The translations under genes were made by a program, and so were the position numbers. This document shows positions 55,575 to 64,000 of a stretch of DNA of 64,000 nucleotides, in pieces. Source of the stretch: Vulcaniibacterium gelatinicum. GTDB taxonomy: Bacteria; Pseudomonadota; Gammaproteobacteria; Xanthomonadales; Xanthomonadaceae. The DNA lies in assembly GCF_008033445.1 (NCBI RefSeq), contig NZ_VNKO01000002.1, forward strand, positions 1 to 64,000. The letters run 5' to 3'. The notes under the pieces are model-generated. The model worked only from the letters and a program-made list of their open reading frames with translations. It made no database searches and was not told the DNA's origin. Position 1 is the stretch's first letter. Each line of letters begins with the position of its first letter.

Positions 55575-57035
55575 ATGCATCCCGCCTTCCGTTCGCTCGC
55601 CCTGGTCGCGGTCACCGCGGTCGCTGCGTCCGCCGTGGCGCTGTCGGTCGCGACCGCGCAATCGCCCTCGTCCGAGCCCGCGCCGCAGATGGTGGTGGGC
55701 CTGCCCGACTTCACCCGCCTGGTGGAGCAGGTGGTGCCGGCCGTGGTCAACGTCGAGGCCGACATCACCGCCCGCCGCCCGCGCGGCGCGATGCCGGACG
55801 GTTTCGAGGAGATGCCCGAGTTCTTCCGCCGCTTCTTCGGCCCCGGCCTGCCGCTGCCGGAGGCGCCGCGCGGCACCTCGCAGGGCACCGGATTCATCAT
55901 CTCCGCCGACGGCTACGTGCTGACCAACCATCACGTCGTGGCCGGCGCGGAGGAGGTGCGGGTGCGGCTGAGTGATCGCCGTGAGCTCACCGCGAAGGTG
56001 GTGGGCAGCGACGAGCAGTCCGACGTGGCCCTGCTCAAGCTCGATGCGCGCGACCTGCCGACCCTGCGCATCGGCGATTCCAGGGCGCTCAAGCCGGGAC
56101 AGTGGGTGGTGGCGATCGGCTCGCCGTTCGGGCTCGACCATTCGGTCACCGCCGGCATCGTCAGCGCCGTCGGCCGCGCCAATCCCTACAGCGGACAGCG
56201 CTACGTGCCCTTCATCCAGACCGACGTCGCCATCAACCGCGGCAACTCCGGCGGGCCGCTGCTCAACACCCGCGGCGAGGTGGTGGGCATCAACTCGCAG
56301 ATCTTCAGCAATTCCGGCGGCTACATGGGGGTGAGCTTCGCGATCCCGATTGACGTGGCCATGAACGCCGTGCACCAGATCAAGACCACCGGCCGGGTCA
56401 GCCGCGGCCAGCTGGGCGTGCAGGTGCAGGACGTGCCGCGCGAGATGGTGGAGGCGCTCGGGCTCGGCCGTCCGCGCGGCGCGCTGGTCGCGCAGGTGCT
56501 GCCCGGCAGCCCGGCCGAACGCGCGGGGATCGAGCGCGGCGACGTGATCGTCGCCTTCAACGGCACCGAACTCGGCGGCTCGGCCGAACTGCCCCCGCTG
56601 GTGGGCGCGATGGCGCCGGGGTCGCGCACGACGGTGACGGTGCTGCGCGACGGCCGCGAGCGCACGCTGTCGGTGGTCCTGAGCGAGCTCGACGAAGGGA
56701 CGGCGTCCGCCGCGCCCGCCGCCGAACCGGCGGGCCGCCACGCCAACCCGCTCGGCATCGTCGGCGAGGATCTGACCGCCGAGGAGCGGCGCCGGCTCGG
56801 CCTGGGGGCGAAGGAAGGCGTGGCGATCGCCCGCATCGAGGGCCTGGCCGCGCGCCGCGCCGGCCTGCAGCCGGGCGACGTGGTGCTGGCGGTCGGGCGC
56901 AAGAGCGTGGGTAGCGTGGCCGAGCTGGATGCCGAGCTGCGCGCACTGCGCCCCGGGCAGCCGACCATGCTCCTGATCCGGCGCGGCAACGCCACCCAGT
57001 ACGTCGCGGTCACGCCGCGCGCGCAGGAGCAGTGA
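55575..57035 (+). CDS. mucD: periplasmic serine protease MucD/DegP (HtrA family)
   Basis: 486-residue periplasmic protease/chaperone. Signal peptide ending near VATAQS; trypsin-like domain with catalytic His120 (TNHHVV), Asp150 (QSDVALLK) and Ser225 (GNSGGP); two PDZ domains (about 285-370 and 395-480). The short LA loop and size fit MucD/DegQ rather than E. coli DegP. Third gene of the rpoE module, 54 bases after rseA, with a GAGAGGATCC site. Confidence 0.95.
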   Translation: MHPAFRSLALVAVTAVAASAVALSVATAQSPSSEPAPQMVVGLPDFTRLVEQVVPAVVNVEADITARRPRGAMPDGFEEMPEFFRRFFGPGLPLPEAPRGTSQGTGFIISADGYVLTNHHVVAGAEEVRVRLSDRRELTAKVVGSDEQSDVALLKLDARDLPTLRIGDSRALKPGQWVVAIGSPFGLDHSVTAGIVSAVGRANPYSGQRYVPFIQTDVAINRGNSGGPLLNTRGEVVGINSQIFSNSGGYMGVSFAIPIDVAMNAVHQIKTTGRVSRGQLGVQVQDVPREMVEALGLGRPRGALVAQVLPGSPAERAGIERGDVIVAFNGTELGGSAELPPLVGAMAPGSRTTVTVLRDGRERTLSVVLSELDEGTASAAPAAEPAGRHANPLGIVGEDLTAEERRRLGLGAKEGVAIARIEGLAARRAGLQPGDVVLAVGRKSVGSVAELDAELRALRPGQPTMLLIRRGNATQYVAVTPRAQEQ

Positions 57036-57126
57036 CCGCCCCGGCGGCGGCCACGCCCGGCGGGACCGGGCGTGGCCGTGCGATAATGTTGCGTTTAGAC
57101 GCGTTCGCACGCCTGCCGCCGGATCC

Positions 57127-58920
<1,794 letters not shown>

Positions 58921-58936
58921 CAACCAAGGAACGCGC

Positions 58937-59740
58937 ATGCGCTGGTTCGAAATCGCACTCGTCGCCCTGACCGCCGTCACCGGGCTGGTCTGGCTGCTGG
59001 ACCGGTTGTTCTTCGCCCGCCGGCGCGCCGAGCGGGCCGGGCTGCTGGAGGAGAAGGAGCCGGTGCTCGTGGACTACTCGCGGGCATTCTTCCCGGTGCT
59101 CGCGGCGGTGCTGGTGCTGCGCAGCTTCGTGGCCGAGCCGTTCCGCATCCCGTCCAGCTCGATGATGCCCTCGCTGCTGATCGGCGACTTCATCCTGGTC
59201 AACAAGTTCGCTTACGGCCTGCGGCTGCCGATCACCAACACCAAGATCCTGGAGATCGGCGAGCCGCAGCGCGGCGACGTGGTGGTGTTCCGGCCGCCGC
59301 ACCAGCCGGACCAGGACTGGATCAAGCGCGTGGTCGGGCTGCCGGGGGACACCGTGGCCTACCGTGACAACGTGGTCTACCTCAACGGCAAGCCGCTCTC
59401 GTACCGCCCCCTGGGCCGCTACGTGGGCAAGGGGCGCGGGGCGGACATGACCGGGGCCATGCTGCTCGAGGAAGGCCTGCCCGGACGGCCCCACCCCGTC
59501 CTGGAACGCGACGACGTCCCGTTCTTCATCCAGGGAGAGGGCGAATGGACCGTGCCGCCGGGCCACTATTTCGTCATGGGCGACAATCGTGATAATAGCG
59601 AGGACAGCCGGTTCTGGCAGGCGCACTTCCTGCCCGAGTCCAACCTGCGCGGCAAGGCGTTCCTGATCTGGATGAACTTCGACCGCAGCACCGGGGGCAT
59701 CGGGATCGATTTCTCGCGTATCGGCAGCGGCATTCCTTGA
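58937..59740 (+). CDS. lepB: signal peptidase I
   Basis: Cleaves signal peptides at the periplasmic side of the inner membrane. 267 residues with two N-terminal membrane helices (about 3-22 and 50-66). The Ser-Lys dyad is Ser75 (PSSSMMPSL) and Lys130 (DWIKRVVGLPGD); the late motif GDNRDNSEDSR is complete. Sixteen bases after lepA. Confidence 0.96.
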   Translation: MRWFEIALVALTAVTGLVWLLDRLFFARRRAERAGLLEEKEPVLVDYSRAFFPVLAAVLVLRSFVAEPFRIPSSSMMPSLLIGDFILVNKFAYGLRLPITNTKILEIGEPQRGDVVVFRPPHQPDQDWIKRVVGLPGDTVAYRDNVVYLNGKPLSYRPLGRYVGKGRGADMTGAMLLEEGLPGRPHPVLERDDVPFFIQGEGEWTVPPGHYFVMGDNRDNSEDSRFWQAHFLPESNLRGKAFLIWMNFDRSTGGIGIDFSRIGSGIP

Positions 59741-59762
59741 CACCCACCCTGGGGAGGGGCAG

Positions 59763-60140
59763 ATGAAGCGTACACAGCGTGGCATGACCCTGATCGGGTT
59801 CATCGTCGTCCTCGCCGTCGTCGGCCTGTTCGTGTACGTGGGCATGAAGCTGGTGCCGATGTACTCGGAGTTCTATTCGGTCAGGCAGGCTATGAAGCAG
59901 GTAGCCGCCGAGCCCGGCGTGGCCAACAAGTCGCCGAAGGAAATCGCCGACACCTTCTTCCGCCGGCTGTATGTCAGCTATGCCGAGAACGTGAAGGAGG
60001 AGAACGTCAAGATCGAGCGCAGTGATCGCGGCTGGGTGATGACGGTCGAGTACGAGGTGCGGCGTCCGCTGATCGCCAACCTCGACGTGATCGGCAAGTT
60101 CAAGGCCACCGAGAACCTGGTCCGCGGCGGACCGGAATGA
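59763..60140 (+). CDS. DUF4845 membrane protein
   Basis: 125 residues: one N-terminal membrane helix ([20 protein letters not shown]) after a basic MKRTQRG start that resembles a pilin-like leader, then a small soluble domain with the conserved [13 protein letters not shown] ending. Members of this family regularly lie between lepB and rnc in gammaproteobacteria. Function unknown; periplasmic side likely. Confidence 0.85.
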   Translation: MKRTQRGMTLIGFIVVLAVVGLFVYVGMKLVPMYSEFYSVRQAMKQVAAEPGVANKSPKEIADTFFRRLYVSYAENVKEENVKIERSDRGWVMTVEYEVRRPLIANLDVIGKFKATENLVRGGPE

Positions 60141-60153
60141 TCCCGGCGCGCGA

Positions 60154-60819
60154 GTGATCGGCCACGTTTTCCGCGACCCGGGCCTGCTCGCCCAGGCCCT
60201 GACCCACCGCAGCGCGGGCGCGCCGCACAACGAACGGCTCGAGTTCCTCGGCGACGCGCTGGTCAACCTGATCGTCGCCGAGGCGCTGTACGCGCACTGG
60301 CCGAAGGCCGACGAGGGCGCGCTGACCCGGGCGCGGGCGGAACTGGTGCGCGAATCGTCCCTGGCCGCGATCGCGCGCGCGCTCGACCTCGGCGCGCGGC
60401 TGACGATGGGCCCGGGGGAGATGAAGACCGGCGGCCACCGCCGCGATTCGGTGCTGGCCGACGCGCTCGAGGCGCTGGTCGGCGCGATCTACCTCGATGG
60501 TGGCTTCGAGGCCTGCCGGCGCGCGGTGCTGCCGTGGTTCGAGCCGGCGATCGCCGCGCTGCCGCCGCCGAGCCGGGTCGGCAAGGACGCGAAGACGCGG
60601 CTGCAGGAATGGCTGCAGGCGCGGCAGCGCCCGCTGCCGGTGTACCACCTGCTCGCCGAGCAGGGCGACGAGCACGCAAGGACCTTCCGCGTGGCCTGCG
60701 AGACCGTCCAGCCGCCGCTGCGGCGCGAAGGCGAAGGCGCTTCCCGACGCGCGGCCGAACAGGTGGCGGCGGAAGCGGTGCTGCGGGTGCTGGAGGGCGG
60801 CGCCGGAGGCGAGAGCTGA
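60154..60819 (+). CDS. rnc: ribonuclease III
   Basis: Double-strand RNA endonuclease for rRNA and mRNA maturation. 221 residues from a GTG at 60154, 13 bases after the previous gene. The signature [14 protein letters not shown] carries the metal ligands; the second acidic cluster is [16 protein letters not shown]; a double-stranded RNA-binding domain fills the last 70 residues ([12 protein letters not shown] ... [13 protein letters not shown]). Confidence 0.95.
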   Translation: MIGHVFRDPGLLAQALTHRSAGAPHNERLEFLGDALVNLIVAEALYAHWPKADEGALTRARAELVRESSLAAIARALDLGARLTMGPGEMKTGGHRRDSVLADALEALVGAIYLDGGFEACRRAVLPWFEPAIAALPPPSRVGKDAKTRLQEWLQARQRPLPVYHLLAEQGDEHARTFRVACETVQPPLRREGEGASRRAAEQVAAEAVLRVLEGGAGGES

Positions 60820-60865
60820 GCGGCGCGCTATGTGCCGCGGGACCGGGGCGTCCAGTCGCCCGAAA

Positions 60866-60895
60866 TTGCCGCGCCCTCGCCGCGGGCGCGACAAT
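60866..60895 (+). promoter_or_regulatory. candidate promoter of era with start codon at +1
   Basis: TTGCCG (60866-60871), 18-base spacer, GACAAT (60890-60895); the ATG at 60902 is six bases downstream. Confidence 0.5.
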
Positions 60896-60901
60896 GCGCG
60901 C

Positions 60902-61813
60902 ATGACCGCGCCTTCCCCGCAGGATCCTCCCCACCGCGCCGGCCACGTCGCCGTGATCGGCCGGCCCAACGTCGGCAAGTCCACCCTGGTCAACGCCCTG
61001 GTCGGCGCCAAGGTGAGCATCACCTCGAAGCGGCCGCAGACCACCCGCCATCGGCTGCTCGGCATCGCCACCTTCCCGCACGGCCAGTTGCTGCTGGTGG
61101 ACACGCCCGGCATCCACCGCGAGCAGAAGCGGGCGATGAACCGGTGGATGAACCGCGCCGCGCGCGGCGCGCTCGAGGGCGTGGACGCGGCGATGCTGGT
61201 GGTGCAGGCCGGGCGCTGGGACGACGAGGACACGCTCGCCTACGACACCCTGCGTTCGGCCGGCGTGCCGGTGGTGCTGGTGGTCAACCAGGTGGACCGG
61301 ATCAAGGACAAGCCGAGCCTGCTGCCGTTCCTGGCGCGGGCTGCGGAGGGGCGCGAGTTCGCCGCGGTGCACCCGGTCTCGGCGCTCAAGCGGCAGGGGC
61401 TGGAGGGGCTGGTGGATTCGCTGCTGGCCCTGCTGCCCGAGCAGCCGCCGCTGTATGCCGAGGACGAGATCACCGACAAGAGCCAGCGCTTCCTCGCCGG
61501 CGAACTGGTGCGCGAGCAGCTGATGCGGCTGCTCGGGGCCGAGCTGCCGTACGCGACCACGGTCGAGGTCGAGCGTTTCGAGGTCGAGGGCAACCTGCTG
61601 CGCATCGGTGCGGTGATCTGGGTCGAGCGCGAGGGACAGAAGGCGATCGTGATCGGCAAGGGCGGCGAGCGCCTGCGCGAGATCGGCAGCCGCGCGCGCG
61701 CGCAGATGGAGCGCCTGTTCGGCGCGAAGGTGTTCCTGGAGACCTGGGTGCGCGTGCGCGAGGGCTGGTCCGACGACGAGGCCGCGCTGCGCGCGCTGGG
61801 GTATCACGAGTAG
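60902..61813 (+). CDS. era: GTPase Era
   Basis: Ribosome-assembly GTPase binding the 3' end of 16S rRNA. 303 residues. G1 [10 protein letters not shown]2 with RPQTTRHR, G3 DTPG, G4 NQVD (Gln where Lys is usual, an allowed variant) and G5 SALK; C-terminal KH domain with [13 protein letters not shown]. 82 bases separate it from rnc, unlike the tight rnc-era overlap in E. coli, and hold a promoter. Confidence 0.96.
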   Translation: MTAPSPQDPPHRAGHVAVIGRPNVGKSTLVNALVGAKVSITSKRPQTTRHRLLGIATFPHGQLLLVDTPGIHREQKRAMNRWMNRAARGALEGVDAAMLVVQAGRWDDEDTLAYDTLRSAGVPVVLVVNQVDRIKDKPSLLPFLARAAEGREFAAVHPVSALKRQGLEGLVDSLLALLPEQPPLYAEDEITDKSQRFLAGELVREQLMRLLGAELPYATTVEVERFEVEGNLLRIGAVIWVEREGQKAIVIGKGGERLREIGSRARAQMERLFGAKVFLETWVRVREGWSDDEAALRALGYHE

Positions 61814-61816
61814 CGG

Positions 61817-62548
61817 ATGCCGCCGCTGTCCGAGTCCGCGTTCGTCCTGCATGCGCGGCCGTGGCGCGAGACCAGCCTGCTGGTCGAGGTGCTGGGCGAG
61901 GCGCACGGGCGGATCGGGCTGGTCGCGCGCGGCATGAGCGGGCCGAAGCGGCACGCGCAGCGGGTGGCGCTGCAGCCGCTGCAGTGGGTACGGATCGAGG
62001 CGGTGCAGCGCGGCGAGCTGGCGCAGCTGCGTGCGGTCGAGGCGCTGGACCTGGCGCCGGCGCTGCACGGCGAGGCGGCGCTGGCCGGCTTCTATCTCAA
62101 CGAACTGGTGCTGCGCCTGGCGCCGCGCGGGGAGCCGCAGCCGCAGCTGTATGCCGCCTACCGCGAGGCGCGCGCGCGGCTGGGCGGCGCGGACCTGGCC
62201 TGGAGCCTGCGCCGGTTCGAACGCGACCTGCTCGAGGCGCTGGGATTCGGCCTGCCGCTGGACACCGATGGCGATGGCCGCCCGCTGGATCCGGCCGCAC
62301 GTTACCTGCTCGATCCCGAACATGGCCCGCGCCGGCTGCTCAGCGAACGCGGCGGGCAGGCGCGCGAGGCCGCGGCCACCGGCCGCGCGCTGCTGGCGCT
62401 GGCCGCCGACGTGCGCCCCGACGACGACGACCTGGCCGGGCTGCGCCGCGCGCTGCGGCCGGTGCTCGTGCACCACCTCGGCGGGCGTGGCTTGAAGTCG
62501 TGGGAGCTGCTGGCCGGACTCGGCCGGCTGGTGCCGCGCTCAGGCTGA
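61817..62548 (+). CDS. recO: DNA repair protein RecO
   Basis: Gap-repair mediator and annealing protein working with RecR. 243 residues. N-terminal OB fold beginning [19 protein letters not shown], then [11 protein letters not shown], and a helical C-terminal part; the zinc cysteines of some RecO proteins are absent. Begins three bases after era; its 3' end overlaps the convergent REC-Hpt gene by nine bases. Confidence 0.93.
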   Translation: MPPLSESAFVLHARPWRETSLLVEVLGEAHGRIGLVARGMSGPKRHAQRVALQPLQWVRIEAVQRGELAQLRAVEALDLAPALHGEAALAGFYLNELVLRLAPRGEPQPQLYAAYREARARLGGADLAWSLRRFERDLLEALGFGLPLDTDGDGRPLDPAARYLLDPEHGPRRLLSERGGQAREAAATGRALLALAADVRPDDDDLAGLRRALRPVLVHHLGGRGLKSWELLAGLGRLVPRSG

Positions 62549-63238
62549 AGCCAGGACGCCGGCGACGGCGGCCTCGAAGTCGGCGCGCGCGGCCGGGCAC
62601 TCCGGCGCGGCATCGAGCCGCTGCACCGCCGCCGCGAGCTGCGCCGCGCCGACGAAACCGCAACTGGCCTTGAGCCGGTGCAGTTCGGCGCGCGCCGCGG
62701 CGGTGTCGCGGCGGTCGAGCGCGGCCAGGATCCCGTCGCGCTGCCGGCCCAGTTCCGCCCGCAACAGGGCCCGCAGCGTGGCCACATGGGCCAGGCGCCC
62801 GTGCAACGCGCGCGCGGCGGCCGGATCGTCCCAGACCGGCAGACCGCCGACCGGATCGGCCGGCAAGGGCAGGTCCAGCGCCACCCGCACCGCGTCCTGC
62901 AGCGCGCGCACCGGCAGGGGTTTGGGTAGCACGGCGGCGAAGCCTGCGCGGCGCAAGGCGGCATGGGCCGCAGGGTCGGGATCGGCGGTGTGGGCGAGGG
63001 CGGGCACGCCGGGCGCGTCGTGGTGCAACTCGGCGAGCAGCGTGGCGCCGTCGCCGTCGGGCAGGTTCGCATCCACCAGCCACAGGTCGAAGCGCGCGCT
63101 CCGCACGCAGGCGCGGGCGGCTGCGCCATCGCGGGCGAGGGTGACCTCGGCGGGGATCGCCTCGAGCGCGGAGGCGAGGAAGGTGCCGGTGGGCGGATCG
63201 TCCTCGACCAGCAGGATCCGGGGGATCGGGGGATTCAT
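62540..63238 (-). CDS. response-regulator receiver fused to an Hpt domain
   Basis: 232 residues. Receiver domain: acidic pair Asp13/Asp14, phospho-acceptor Asp56 ([11 protein letters not shown]), Thr/Ser region AHTAD and Lys106 (VLPKP). A C-terminal histidine phosphotransfer domain follows with His187 in [13 protein letters not shown]. There is no DNA-binding or enzymatic output and no kinase next door, so it likely relays phosphate between a hybrid kinase and another regulator. Divergent from the next gene by 36 bases. Confidence 0.88.
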   Translation of the reverse strand: MNPPIPRILLVEDDPPTGTFLASALEAIPAEVTLARDGAAARACVRSARFDLWLVDANLPDGDGATLLAELHHDAPGVPALAHTADPDPAAHAALRRAGFAAVLPKPLPVRALQDAVRVALDLPLPADPVGGLPVWDDPAAARALHGRLAHVATLRALLRAELGRQRDGILAALDRRDTAAARAELHRLKASCGFVGAAQLAAAVQRLDAAPECPAARADFEAAVAGVLASA

Positions 63239-63274
63239 CGAGACTTGCGCGCTCCCTCGCTATGCTCTTCCTGA

Positions 63275-64000
63275 ATGCGCGCAATCTTACCGCCGCTGGC
63301 CTTGCTCCTGCTCGTAGCGGCGGGGACGGCCGACGCGCGGACGCTGCGGGCAGCGATCGCCCGGGTGAGCACGCCGGTGGCCGTGCTGCAGGACGTGCGG
63401 ATCCGGCTCGAGTGGCCGGCCGATGCGGCGACGGGGCGGCTGGAAATCCGGGCGGCGCGGGCGGAGGCCCCCGACCTCGGTTACCGCTGGCGCGACCTGG
63501 CTTGGGCCTGCACGCTGGAACGCGACGGGAAGGACGGCTGGCGTTGCCGGGGACCGGTGCGTGCGGCCGGGAAGGGGCCCTTGCCGCTTTCGCTGGCGCT
63601 CGGCCCGGCGGCCACCGACGCCGTGCTCGGCGGCCCGCGCGGGGCGCGCCTGGTCGTGCACCGGGTCGCGGCCACGCCCGACCTCACCACGGTCGTGCTC
63701 ACCCGCATCCCCGCTGCCTGGGCCGAGGCGCTGGTGGCCGCGGCCTGGCCGGAGGCGCGGCTGGACGCGGGCACGCTCGACGGCCGCTTCGCCCTGCGCG
63801 CGCCCCCCGACCGTCCGCTGCGGCTCGACGGCCGGCTGCGGGTGCAAGGGCTGGGGTTCGACACGCCCGACGGGCGAATCGCGGGGCAGGGACTGGGCGG
63901 GGCATTCGACATCGGCTGGCGCCGGCACGGCCTGCGCGACCTGGTGCAGGTGGACGGCGCGCTCGAGGGAGGCGAATTCCTCGCCGGCAGCGCCTACGTG
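63275..64000 (+). CDS. secreted protein of unknown function, 3' end outside window
   Basis: Open from ATG 63275 to the last base (242 codons, no stop). The N-terminus MRAILPPLALLLLVAAGTADA is a clean signal peptide. The remainder is rich in short beta-strand-like stretches (VRIRLEWPADAATGRLEIRAARAE, RLDAGTLDGRFALRAPP) reminiscent of AsmA/YdbH-like translocation-type proteins, but I cannot confirm the family. Two Cys in WACTL and WRCRG could form a disulfide. Confidence 0.7.
   Translation, partial: MRAILPPLALLLLVAAGTADARTLRAAIARVSTPVAVLQDVRIRLEWPADAATGRLEIRAARAEAPDLGYRWRDLAWACTLERDGKDGWRCRGPVRAAGKGPLPLSLALGPAATDAVLGGPRGARLVVHRVAATPDLTTVVLTRIPAAWAEALVAAAWPEARLDAGTLDGRFALRAPPDRPLRLDGRLRVQGLGFDTPDGRIAGQGLGGAFDIGWRRHGLRDLVQVDGALEGGEFLAGSAYV

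Overview
The window is a GC-rich stretch of a gammaproteobacterial core chromosome, most likely from the family Xanthomonadaceae/Lysobacteraceae (Lysobacter- or Luteimonas-like). This is inferred from gene order (phoBR-ppk-ppx, tig-clpP-clpX-lon-hupB, rpmF-fabHDG-acpP-fabF-pabB-pabC-mltG-tmk-holB-pilZ, rpoE-rseA-mucD-lepA-lepB-rnc-era-recO), the high GC content and protein sequence style; no species call is possible from sequence reading alone. Almost every gene is ordinary housekeeping. I found no phage, CRISPR array, toxin system or convincing new defence or biosynthetic system. The only mobile DNA is the last 39 codons of an IS30-type transposase at the left edge.

Layout. 1-120: IS30 transposase tail. 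178-5942 (minus): a tightly coupled phoB-phoR-ppk-ppx operon behind a good Pho box. 5964-7613 (minus): the periplasmic protease/chaperone gene bepA, with an extracytoplasmic-stress type promoter. 7717-9618: glutaredoxin, a carboxymuconolactone-decarboxylase-fold protein and isocitrate dehydrogenase. 9705-10463 (minus): a Bax-inhibitor-1/YccA membrane protein. 10624-11219: tRNA-Pro, -Arg, -His, -Lys, -Leu. 11415-17913: the proteostasis block tig, clpP, clpX, lon, hupB. 18021-18281: tRNA-Val and tRNA-Asp. 18395-24775: ppiD-like chaperone, fabI, gloB, a yafS-like protein, rnhA, dnaQ and a PP2C phosphatase. 24932-25877: tRNA-Ser and a glycosyltransferase. 26032-29727: kdkA, a metallo-beta-lactamase-fold gene and moaACDE in one coupled operon. 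29747-30011 (minus): 4.5S SRP RNA and a second tRNA-Ser. 30179-33296: dnaX-ybaB-recR and a HIT protein. 33313-37667 (minus): a moxR-DUF58-transglutaminase-slp operon. 37720-40516: a membrane glycosyltransferase, maf/yceF and a small membrane protein. 40675-51737: the fatty-acid/folate/peptidoglycan/replication operon. 51778-53835 (minus): fatty-acid oxidation multienzyme. 54097-62548: rpoE-rseA-mucD-lepA-lepB-DUF4845-rnc-era-recO. 62540-63238 (minus): a REC-Hpt protein. 63275-64000: start of a secreted protein cut by the window edge.

How the parts work together. Phosphate sensing (PhoR/PhoB) is co-transcribed with polyphosphate synthesis and breakdown (PPK/PPX). Two distant envelope-stress genes, rpoE and bepA, carry nearly the same promoter motif (GTGAACT, 15 bases, GTC), which suggests one RpoE regulon, with RseA and the MucD protease encoded beside the sigma factor. 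lon and possibly clpP carry heat-shock type promoters. The fab cluster makes malonyl-ACP, primes and elongates fatty acids on AcpP, and runs on into p-aminobenzoate synthesis, glycan termination, dTMP kinase and the clamp-loader delta-prime subunit.

The most interesting non-coding signals are: the Pho box; the paired RpoE-like promoters; four genes whose start codon sits 6-10 bases after a -10 element (candidate leaderless mRNAs: yceD, era, yafS-like, kdkA); and two related inverted-repeat elements lodged at two places in the fab-pab operon. Protein oddities are a PabB with PIAGT instead of PIKGT, a HIT protein with Gln in place of the first motif His, and a yafS-like methyltransferase homologue without a visible glycine-rich SAM motif.
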